A DNA stretch of 5,619 nt from NCBI GenBank assembly GCA_002313795.1, contig DCCL01000165.1:1-5619 (forward strand), read 5' to 3'. Below are positions 1 through 5,074 of this stretch, piece by piece. Under the pieces are notes generated by a model that saw only the letters and a program-made list of their open reading frames with translations, was not told the DNA's origin and did not search any database. Origin of the DNA: Faecalibacterium prausnitzii (lineage in GTDB: Bacteria; Bacillota; Clostridia; Oscillospirales; Ruminococcaceae). Positions within the stretch are counted from its first letter, which is position 1, and each line of letters starts with the position of its first letter. Both the position numbers and the translations under genes were made by a program.

Positions 1-325
1 AAAGCACAATGGCGTGAAGAATGTCCGCTTCTTCGCCGCTGACGCCACTGCATGGATCCGGGAAGCCGCCGACGCCGACCAGAAAGCCGATGTAGTCTTC
101 ATGGACCCGCCCCGGGAAGGCTCCACCCCCGAGTTTCTTGAAAGCGTGGCCCGGATGGCCCCGAAGCGCATCGTCTATGTAAGCTGCAACCCCGAGACCA
201 TGGCCCGAGACCTGGCACTGCTGACCCGAAAAGGCTACCGTGCCGAGGGCTTCACCCCCGTGGATATGTTCCCCCACAGCGCCCATTGCGAGGTAGTCGG
301 GAGCCTGGTTCGACTCAAAAAATAA
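1..325 (+). CDS. rlmD: 23S rRNA m5U methyltransferase, RlmD/TrmA family (3' end only)
   Basis: This is the C-terminal 107 codons of a SAM-dependent RNA (uracil-C5) methyltransferase; the start lies left of the window and the first complete codon begins at base 2. Seen in the sequence: the motif-IV block FMDPPREG; the loop YVSCNPETMARDL, whose Cys codon (185-187) matches the family's catalytic nucleophile; and the C-terminal VDMFPHSAHCEVV, whose Glu codon (290-292) matches the general base. The gene ends in TAA at 323-325. Members of this family make m5U at U1939, and in many Firmicutes also U747, of 23S rRNA. The tRNA U54 enzyme TrmA is a paralogue, and the missing N-terminal TRAM and Fe-S parts prevent a firm choice, so the symbol is provisional (rlmCD or rumA are alternatives). 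No catalytic residue in the visible part is missing. It converges on the minus-strand operon and shares a terminator with it. Confidence 0.9.
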   Translation, partial: KHNGVKNVRFFAADATAWIREAADADQKADVVFMDPPREGSTPEFLESVARMAPKRIVYVSCNPETMARDLALLTRKGYRAEGFTPVDMFPHSAHCEVVGSLVRLKK

Positions 326-338
326 CCCACAGACAAAA

Positions 339-393
339 GCAGACCCCGGCCTGAGAGGTTTCTCATGGCCGGGGTCTGCCTTATTTTATTTTC
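339..393. terminator. Bidirectional Rho-independent terminator between convergent genes
   Basis: A perfect 13-bp stem (339-351 with 367-379, GCAGACCCCGGCC against its complement) is extended by a 5-bp inner stem (352-356 with 361-365) closed by a GGTT tetraloop, with one unpaired T at 366. On the plus strand a T-rich tract follows (380-393). Read from the minus strand, the hairpin is followed by TTTTGTCTG. It therefore can stop both the methyltransferase transcript (stop codon 13 nt before the stem) and the minus-strand exporter operon (stop codon 17 nt from the stem). Confidence 0.93.
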
Positions 394-396
394 TGT

Positions 397-2274
397 TCAC
401 AGTCCGAACAATGCCAGCAGGCGGTGCCACAGGCGGACGAAGAAATTGCCCTCCGGGGCCGCTTCCACCGTCGTCTCCACAGAGGGGGCGGTATTGGGGG
501 TCTCGGCGGTCTTATAGATGAACTTCACCCGGGCAGCGGCTCCCTCGGGAGCACCGGCAAAGCAGGTGTAGTTCTCCATCCGGTCGGTCATCCCCTTCAC
601 CACGATCTGCAGAGCGTGGAGCTGGTCCGCGTCCAGTGCGCCGGTGAGCTGCGAGATGCCCTCTTCGTTGAACTGCACCAGGCCGCCGCTGAGCTGATTG
701 GTGCCGTTCTGGAGCTGAAGCACACCGTTGCAGAGGTCGGCGGCACCGCTGGCAAGCTGGGCACTGCCGTCCTTGGCAGCGTGGGCTCCGTCAGCGGCTG
801 CGGCCACACCGTCGGCGTACTGGCCCACGCTGGACACGAAGAACCGGATATTGTTCAGATTCTCCTTCAGCTCTCGGACACTGGCGATATCGTCGCTGTT
901 TTCAGTCTGATACACCAGCTCATCGTGGATCTTCTGCTGGGCGTCGGAATCCGTCAGCTTCTGGAACCAGCCCGCAATGAAATCGGTGGAGAAGCTCTGC
1001 ATCATCCGGAGGGCCGCTTCCAGGTCATGGTCGGTCTTTGTAGCAGAGAGGTAGAGGGCGATATCCAGCTGGCTGGCCTTGAACTGCGGAGCCTGCTCCC
1101 AGATGGTGCGCACCATCTTTTTGCGGCCTGCTTCCAGCGTCTTGTCCCCCAGCGAGAGGATATCGTCGATGACGGCTTCGTAGTTGTCCCAGGTCATGGG
1201 GGTGTCGATAAGGCCGTTTTCCATGAGGGTCTGGCTGGCCGAAGCCAGCACACCGTCGGCCACCTGCTGCGCGCCGGAGGTCAGGGCGGCGTTGTTGCTG
1301 GTCAGGGTGTCCAGACCTTCCGTCAGCTGACCGAGGCCGTTATCCAGCTGCTTTACGCCGTCCAGCAGGGCCAGCGAACCAGAGGCGAGCTGAGCCGCGC
1401 CCGCTTTCAGCTGGGATGCACCATTCAGCAGCTGATCCATCGCGTCGTTCAGGGCGGCGATGCCGTCGGTCAGGTCGTTGAGGCTGTCGAAGTCGAAGAC
1501 ATGATTTCCCTGCCCCAGAGCCTCGGCACTGGCGGCACTGGCGATCATGATCTGCGGAGCAGTGAGGTCTTTCACGTCGGCTTCCACCGTCACGCTGTCC
1601 TGTAAGTAATCCTCGATGCCGTTCACCTGCTGGGGCAGAAGGCCGCTGAGGGAATCTTTCACACCCGGCAGGGCGACGAAGGCTGCCACGCTGCTCTTGG
1701 CTGCGCTTTCCAGCAGGCCGTGGACTGCATCCACATTGCTGGCGTCCTCTCCCAGTACCACACCCACTGCTGTTACCAGCGGGGTGACGATGGTGCGTTC
1801 TTTTCCATCCGCCGTGACGGTTCCGGTGTCGTTGTTGGTCAGGTCGATTTTAATGGTCAGGTGACCGCTCTGGCCCAGCAACTCGCTGAGGGGCGCAGTC
1901 CTGCCGTCCAAGGTATAAGTGACCTTTGCAGAGATGGGCAGCGGGCGGTCGGTATCGCCCTTATAATACACGTCGGTGTCATCGGTGTTCCAGACCAGCG
2001 TATCGCCGTTCTGGGTATACTCGGCAAAGCTTTCGGTGTTCTGGATATTTTTCAGGGTAGACTTGTCCTCCACCTTGGAAAGACCACCGGCATTGTAGAG
2101 GTGCTCACTGACGGTGGTGCTGGTGACAGAGCCATCTGCTGCCATGACGGCATAGATGGTCTCATCCTTGGAAAAGTCCGCTTTGGTGGCCGCAAACGCA
2201 GGCTGGCAGAGGGTGACGGTGAGGGTCAGAGCCAGCGCCGCAGCACCTGCGCGGCAGAGATTTTTCTGTTTCAT
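397..2274 (-). CDS. Secreted XXXLXXG heptad-repeat protein, partner of the MMPL exporter
   Basis: A 625-aa exported protein. Residues 1-28 form a typical Sec signal peptide: basic MKQKNLCR, a hydrophobic Ala/Leu/Thr core, and AFA before the predicted cut at A28/A29. Residues 30-240 are a Thr/Asp-rich, probably beta-rich region. Residues 265-341 contain eleven consecutive heptads in one register with Leu at position 4 and usually Gly at position 7 (e.g. ASQLKAG, AAQLASG, VKQLDNG, LGQLTEG). Residues 342-482 form a helical, Trp-containing insert without heptads. Residues 483-531 carry seven more heptads. The C-terminus (611-625, FFVRLWHRLLALFGL) is short, amphipathic and possibly membrane-associated; there is no LPXTG sorting motif. 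Similar heptads occur in YhgE/Pip-type proteins often encoded beside MMPL transporters. By inference it is an extracytoplasmic coiled-coil component of the exporter; no catalytic motif is visible. The start has AAGGAG 8 nt upstream. Confidence 0.85.
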   Translation of the reverse strand: MKQKNLCRAGAAALALTLTVTLCQPAFAATKADFSKDETIYAVMAADGSVTSTTVSEHLYNAGGLSKVEDKSTLKNIQNTESFAEYTQNGDTLVWNTDDTDVYYKGDTDRPLPISAKVTYTLDGRTAPLSELLGQSGHLTIKIDLTNNDTGTVTADGKERTIVTPLVTAVGVVLGEDASNVDAVHGLLESAAKSSVAAFVALPGVKDSLSGLLPQQVNGIEDYLQDSVTVEADVKDLTAPQIMIASAASAEALGQGNHVFDFDSLNDLTDGIAALNDAMDQLLNGASQLKAGAAQLASGSLALLDGVKQLDNGLGQLTEGLDTLTSNNAALTSGAQQVADGVLASASQTLMENGLIDTPMTWDNYEAVIDDILSLGDKTLEAGRKKMVRTIWEQAPQFKASQLDIALYLSATKTDHDLEAALRMMQSFSTDFIAGWFQKLTDSDAQQKIHDELVYQTENSDDIASVRELKENLNNIRFFVSSVGQYADGVAAAADGAHAAKDGSAQLASGAADLCNGVLQLQNGTNQLSGGLVQFNEEGISQLTGALDADQLHALQIVVKGMTDRMENYTCFAGAPEGAAARVKFIYKTAETPNTAPSVETTVEAAPEGNFFVRLWHRLLALFGL

Positions 2275-2279
2275 GAGAT

Positions 2280-4364
2280 TTACTCCTTTTCAGCTTTGGG
2301 GCCGGTCAGCCAATGGTAGGTGGTGCGGCAGATGAGACCGTCCAGAAGCATCAGTCCGGCGGGCAGCACCAGCAGGATGACCGTCATACTGATGAGGGCA
2401 CCCCGGGAGATAAGCATACAGATGCTTTCCAGCAGTTCCACCTTGCTGATGGCCGCCACACCAAAAGTGGCGGCAAAGAAGGTCAGGCCGCTGGTCAGGA
2501 TGCTCTGGCTGCAGTGTTCCAGCGCCTGCTGGGCGGCTTCCTTCGGCCCCCGGCCCACCAGCCGCTCTTCGCGGTAGCGGGTGGTCATGAGGATGGAGTA
2601 GTCCACCGTTGCGCCCAGCTGGATAGTACCAATGACGATGCTGGCAATGAAAGGCAGCGACTCATCGATAAAGTAGGGGATGCCCATATTGATGGCGATG
2701 GCCGCTTCGATGCTGGCTACCAGCAGCACCGGCAGCGACAGACTGCGGAAGGAGAGCGCAATGATGACCAGCACCGCCGCAATGGACCAGACATTGACAT
2801 TGGCAAAATCCTCATCCGCGATCTCCACCAGGTCTTTTGTCATGGCTCCCTCGCCGGTGACGAGGCCCTCCGGGTCGGCGGCCTTGACCAGACGGTTGAT
2901 CTCATCCACCTGCCGATTGATGGCATCGCTGCCGGATTTATAGCAGCCGTTGGCAAGGATGAGTTTATAGCCGCCGTTCTCCACGATATCCAGCAGCTCA
3001 TCCGGCAGCAGCTCCTTCTCAAAGCCGGGGCCGGTGATGGAATCAAGGCTCACCACCTGGGTGATGCCGTCCACCTGCTTCAGTTCATCGCAGAGGTCTG
3101 TCACCTGCGTAGCGGTCAGGTCTTCCCGCACGAGGATGAAGTGGTTGGTCATCATTCCGAAGTCTTCGCCCAGCTTGTTGGTGCCCACAATACCGGGCAT
3201 ATCCTGCGGCAGGGCGGCGAAGATATTATAGTAAATGTCCGTTTTGCTCTGGGCCAGCCCAAAGGGGATCATCAGCAGGATGAACACCACCAGCACCGGC
3301 ATAGGATGGTCGGACACAAAATGACTCAGACGGCTGAGCTTGGGCATAAGGACGCGATGGCGGTACTTTTCCACCCATTTATCAAAGAAGAGGATGAGGG
3401 CAGGCAGGATGATGATGGTGCAGAGCACACCCATGGCCACGCCTTTGGCCATGACAACGCCGAGGTCCGCGCCCAGGGTCAGCTGCATGGCGCAGAGGGC
3501 CAGAAAGCCTGCGATGGTGGTCAGGCTGGAAGCCGTGATGGAACTCATGGTCTTGCAGATGGCGTTCTCCATGGCCTCCTCATTGGAAGAGCAGAGCTTC
3601 TTTTCTTCGTCATAGCGGTGGAGCAGGAAGATGGAGAAGTCCATGGTCACGCCCAGCTGAAGCACTGCCGCCAGCGCCTCGGTGATGAAGCAGACATTGC
3701 CCAGAAAGATGTTGGTGCCGAAGTTATAGGCCAGCGGGAAGAGCAGTCCCACCATGAAGAGCAGCGGGGTGAGCCAGCTTTCCAGCGAGAGGAAGAGCAC
3801 CAGCAGGCAGCCCGCCACAGCGCAGAGGACATACAGAGGCATCTCCCCCATGACCAGATCTTTCGTATCGCTGAGGATGACGCTGATGCCGCCGAAAAAG
3901 CAGTTCTTGTCCAGCACTTTTTTGATCTGTGCCACGGCCTGCATGGTCTCCTCGCTGACGCTGGAACCTCCCAGCTGGACGATGAGGATAGTGGAATCGT
4001 TCTTGCCGAACATGAACTGCTGAAGGTCGGCCGGCAGCATCTCCACCGGCACCGCCGGGTCCAGCACATCGCTGAGCCAGAAGGTGTTCAGCACGTCCGG
4101 GATCTCATCGATCTCCGCCTTCATGGCGATGAGCTGATTGGTGGGCATCCCCTCCACTGTGATCATGTTGGTAGACGCCAGATGGAAATCCGTTTCCAGC
4201 AGCAGCTGTCCCACCCGGGAATCCAGCTCCTGAGGCAGGTAGGAAAGGATATCGTAGTTGATGGGGGTGGCAATGGCCCCCACTGCCGCCGGGATGAGCA
4301 GCAGCACCGCCGCAATGAGGATGAGTTTCCGCATCCGGACGATGGCATGTGCGATTTTTTTCAT
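2280..4364 (-). CDS. MMPL/RND-superfamily membrane exporter (12 TM)
   Basis: A 694-aa polytopic protein with the duplicated RND layout. TM1 is about residues 13-32, a large extracytoplasmic loop spans about 33-174, TM2-TM6 about 175-327, TM7 about 354-370, a second loop about 371-522, and TM8-TM12 about 523-676. The two halves match: VTMDFSIFLLHRYDE (D242) in TM4 and ATVDYSILMTTRYREE (D588) in TM10. These Asp-aromatic pairs correspond to the proton-relay Asp-Tyr pairs of MmpL-type transporters; here the first pair is Asp-Phe. It is expected to be a proton-driven exporter of lipids, glycolipids or another hydrophobic or polymeric cargo; the substrate cannot be told from sequence. The start at 4364 is chosen because GGGAGG stands 6 nt upstream and MKKIAHAIVRMRKLILIA is a normal N-terminus. 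The frame stays open for 71 further codons upstream, but those run across the promoter and a terminator. It is first in the operon with the heptad-repeat protein. Confidence 0.94.
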   Translation of the reverse strand: MKKIAHAIVRMRKLILIAAVLLLIPAAVGAIATPINYDILSYLPQELDSRVGQLLLETDFHLASTNMITVEGMPTNQLIAMKAEIDEIPDVLNTFWLSDVLDPAVPVEMLPADLQQFMFGKNDSTILIVQLGGSSVSEETMQAVAQIKKVLDKNCFFGGISVILSDTKDLVMGEMPLYVLCAVAGCLLVLFLSLESWLTPLLFMVGLLFPLAYNFGTNIFLGNVCFITEALAAVLQLGVTMDFSIFLLHRYDEEKKLCSSNEEAMENAICKTMSSITASSLTTIAGFLALCAMQLTLGADLGVVMAKGVAMGVLCTIIILPALILFFDKWVEKYRHRVLMPKLSRLSHFVSDHPMPVLVVFILLMIPFGLAQSKTDIYYNIFAALPQDMPGIVGTNKLGEDFGMMTNHFILVREDLTATQVTDLCDELKQVDGITQVVSLDSITGPGFEKELLPDELLDIVENGGYKLILANGCYKSGSDAINRQVDEINRLVKAADPEGLVTGEGAMTKDLVEIADEDFANVNVWSIAAVLVIIALSFRSLSLPVLLVASIEAAIAINMGIPYFIDESLPFIASIVIGTIQLGATVDYSILMTTRYREERLVGRGPKEAAQQALEHCSQSILTSGLTFFAATFGVAAISKVELLESICMLISRGALISMTVILLVLPAGLMLLDGLICRTTYHWLTGPKAEKE
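2283..2288 (-). promoter_or_regulatory. Ribosome binding site inside the end of the exporter gene
   Basis: Read on the minus strand, AAGGAG forms the last two sense codons (Lys-Glu) of the exporter gene, directly before its TAA stop. An 8-nt spacer leads to the ATG at 2274. The stop and the next start are only 5 nt apart, so translation of the secreted partner is probably coupled to that of the exporter, keeping their amounts linked. It also fixes the start of the second gene. Confidence 0.85.
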
Positions 4365-4370
4365 GCAGTT

Positions 4371-4376
4371 CCTCCC
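4371..4376 (-). promoter_or_regulatory. Ribosome binding site deciding the exporter start
   Basis: On the minus strand GGGAGG, followed by AACTGC, precedes the ATG at 4364 (6-nt spacing from GGAGG). In-frame ATGs further upstream, at 4424 and 4577, lack such a site. The one at 4424 coincides with the predicted transcription start, and the one at 4577 lies upstream of the promoter and beyond a terminator. Confidence 0.88.
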
Positions 4377-4428
4377 AAGGTTTGAGAAAGCCAAAGAAAA
4401 GCAACTTCTCTCGTTTTTTGACATTTTA

Positions 4429-4456
4429 ATTATAGTACGTTCCGGTTGGGTGTCAA
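4429..4456 (-). promoter_or_regulatory. Strong sigma-A promoter of the exporter operon
   Basis: On the minus strand TTGACA (4456-4451), a 16-bp spacer and TATAAT (4434-4429) give a match of 12 of 12 to the vegetative consensus. The predicted transcript start is near 4422, giving a leader of about 58 nt before the ATG at 4364. No palindrome overlaps the hexamers, although a TTGACA on the opposite strand at 4418-4423 makes a wide inverted repeat with the -35. The exporter may be made constitutively. Confidence 0.9.
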
Positions 4457-4468
4457 GGCAAACAAAAA

Positions 4469-4520
4469 GCGGGATGCACAGGGGTCGAATCTGTGTATCC
4501 CGCATTTTGTTTTCTTTTTG
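4469..4520. terminator. Bidirectional terminator between two minus-strand promoters
   Basis: A 13-bp stem (4469-4481 with 4491-4503) with a single G-T pair and a 9-nt loop (GGGTCGAAT). On the plus strand it is followed by a T-rich run to 4519; on the minus strand it is followed by TTTTTGTTTG (4468-4459). No plus-strand gene ends here, since the nearest DNA to the left is the start of the exporter gene on the other strand. The useful direction is therefore minus: it would end a transcript coming from the promoter at 4737-4709 and insulate the exporter promoter immediately beyond it. Confidence 0.85.
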
Positions 4521-4538
4521 CACAGGTGCCGTACCAGA

Positions 4539-4570
4539 GCTCCTGCGCTCCGCGCAGTGGGAAACGGAGC
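4539..4570. repeat. Overlapping inverted repeats with alternative hairpins
   Basis: CTGCGC (4543-4548) pairs with GCGCAG (4552-4557) across a 3-nt loop. GCTCC at 4539-4543, or at 4547-4551, can instead pair with GGAGC at 4566-4570. These folds exclude one another in part. No T-tract follows, so it is not a terminator; it may be an internal fold of the candidate minus-strand RNA or a small dispersed palindromic element. Confidence 0.45.
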
Positions 4571-4677
4571 AAACCATAGCCGCTTCCCGACAATAAATAG
4601 GAGAATGGAATGGAGGAACCGAAACCGCCCCGCAGGAGAGTTGCAGGCTTCTTCTGGAAACAGTTCGGAAAAGCTTC

Positions 4678-4695
4678 GGTTAGGTTTAACTAACC
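4678..4695 (-). promoter_or_regulatory. Operator-like palindrome, copy 1
   Basis: On the minus strand this reads GGTTAGTTAAACCTAACC: 6-bp arms GGTTAG and CTAACC separated by 6 bp. It begins 13 nt after the -10 hexamer of the minus-strand promoter at 4737-4709, at about +8 to +25 of the predicted transcript, a usual place for a repressor site. A near copy occurs at 5015-5031. The arm words resemble DtxR/IdeR iron-box half-sites, but in those boxes the arms are only 1 bp apart, so the regulator is unidentified. Confidence 0.6.
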
Positions 4696-4708
4696 TCGCC
4701 GTGACAAC

Positions 4709-4737
4709 AGGATACCATAGTTTGTTATGACTGTCAA
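4709..4737 (-). promoter_or_regulatory. Second minus-strand sigma-A promoter
   Basis: On the minus strand TTGACA (4737-4732), a 17-bp spacer and TATCCT (4714-4709) match the consensus at 6 of 6 and 4 of 6 positions. The DNA directly upstream of the -35 (4738-4765) is rich in A-tracts, like an UP element. It points toward the exporter operon, but a terminator intervenes. The predicted start is near 4702, just before the palindrome. Confidence 0.65.
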
Positions 4738-4780
4738 GTCTGTTTTTCAAATTTCTTCAGATTTTTCTGCGCCGGGCCTA

Positions 4781-4797
4781 TATGAGCATTTTTCATA
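4781..4797. promoter_or_regulatory. TATGA-N7-TCATA inverted repeat upstream of the pfl promoter
   Basis: Perfect 5-bp arms (4781-4785 and 4793-4797) with a 7-bp centre, 42 bp upstream of the pfl -35 element. The arms recall the outline of Crp/Fnr-type sites, but the spacing differs from the usual TGTGA-N6-TCACA and the outer bases do not match. It is reported only as a possible activator site. Confidence 0.25.
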
Positions 4798-4839
4798 GCG
4801 AAAACCGCCTTCTTCTGGATAAAATCCACAGGTTTCCTC

Positions 4840-4868
4840 TTGCTTTTTGATAAAAACGCTGATATGAT
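4840..4868 (+). promoter_or_regulatory. pflB promoter with extended -10
   Basis: TTGCTT (4840-4845, 3 of 6), a 17-bp spacer and TATGAT (4863-4868, 5 of 6), preceded by TGA at 4860-4862, which gives the TGn extended -10 that can offset a weak -35. The predicted start is near 4875, leaving a leader of about 200 nt before the pflB ATG. A catabolite-response-like sequence, TAAAAACGCTGATA (4851-4864), lies between the hexamers; it misses two conserved cre positions (A for G at 2, T for C at 13), so CcpA control is only a possibility. Confidence 0.6.
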
Positions 4869-4874
4869 AAACCC

Positions 4875-5003
4875 AAGGCTGTCAGGAGCAGGGATCTATT
4901 TTCCCGTCTTTGCAGCCTGTCACCGGCGCAAAGGTTGCACTTCCAAACACCGCTGCGCCCTGTACCGCCCTGTCCCCCGAAACGCTGCGACCGGCGGCTT
5001 TTT
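4875..5003 (+). promoter_or_regulatory. Structured pflB leader ending in a terminator-like hairpin
   Basis: The untranslated leader holds a series of possible stems. AGGCTG (4876-4881) pairs with CAGCCT (4913-4918), enclosing GGGA/TCCC (4891-4894 with 4902-4905). GGCGCA (4925-4930) pairs with TGCGCC (4954-4959). GCTGC (4984-4988) pairs with GCGGC (4994-4998, one G-T pair), directly followed by five T (4999-5003), as in a weak intrinsic terminator. CCGCC (4965-4969) can instead pair with GGCGG (4993-4997), which would break the terminator-like hairpin. This could be an attenuator, but the stems are short and no known riboswitch core was recognised. Confidence 0.35.
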
Positions 5004-5014
5004 AAGACAGGATA

Positions 5015-5031
5015 GTTAGTCAGTCCTAACC
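5015..5031 (+). promoter_or_regulatory. Operator-like palindrome, copy 2, in the pflB leader
   Basis: GTTAGTCAGTCCTAACC, with 5-bp arms GTTAG and CTAAC separated by 6 bp. It equals copy 1 (minus strand of 4694-4678) at 14 of 17 positions; only central bases differ. It lies between the terminator-like hairpin and the pflB ribosome binding site, 43 nt before the ATG. No promoter could be found next to it, so a bound protein would act as a roadblock or by looping to copy 1; alternatively the site is read as RNA. Confidence 0.5.
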
Positions 5032-5063
5032 ATTATGGGAAAAGGAATCTGGCAAATGGAGCA

Positions 5064-5069
5064 AGGAGG
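5064..5069 (+). promoter_or_regulatory. pflB ribosome binding site
   Basis: AGGAGG, within AAGGAGGT, stands 5 nt before the ATG at 5075. It selects this start over two out-of-frame upstream ATGs at 5035 and 5056. Confidence 0.9.
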
Positions 5070-5074
5070 TTCCA

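Larger units (their letters stand above)
4469..4702 (-). ncRNA. Candidate short non-coding transcript (promoter to terminator, no gene)
   Basis: A strong minus-strand promoter (4737-4709) predicts a start near 4702, and the terminator stem at 4503-4469 would end the RNA after about 230 nt. In between there is no reading frame with a plausible ribosome binding site that stays within the unit. Possible RNA pairings are present: AACCGAA (4681-4675) with TTCGGTT (4623-4617), GCTCCG (4570-4565) with CGGAGC (4552-4547), and CTGCGC/GCGCAG (4557-4543). The call is inference from transcription signals. Alternatives are a decayed gene with its signals left behind, or a leader that is partly read through into the exporter operon. 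No known RNA family was recognised. Confidence 0.35.

Noticed and set aside
424..1605. 393-codon plus-strand open frame opposite the heptad-repeat gene
   Set aside because: It mirrors the repeated codons of the heptad protein (His/Leu/Gly/Val-rich) and has no ribosome binding site or recognisable domain.
2313..4385. 690-codon plus-strand open frame opposite the exporter gene
   Set aside because: Its translation is a His/Gln/Asp-rich string with no family resemblance, a by-product of the GC-rich codon use of the exporter on the other strand. The exporter has clear transmembrane segments, motifs and a ribosome binding site.
4678..4695. Canonical DtxR/IdeR iron box
   Set aside because: The half-site words match, but the consensus arms are separated by 1 bp and here by 6 bp, so the assignment would be overreach.
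4720..4737. Rex (redox repressor) site near TTTGTTATGACTGTCAAG
   Set aside because: Only one half resembles TTGTTAA; the other arm does not match TTAACAA.
4430..4750. Small open frames on either strand of the intergenic region (e.g. 4446-4730 plus, 4430-4750 minus, 4258-4596 plus)
   Set aside because: They cross terminator hairpins and promoters, have no good ribosome binding sites, and their compositions are not protein-like.
4875..5003. ZTP riboswitch (formerly the pfl RNA motif) in the pflB leader
   Set aside because: It was considered because this class was named for pfl genes, but the conserved downstream core CCGCCUGGGCA is absent; only CCGCCC occurs, in the wrong setting. The 5' domain consensus was not found either.
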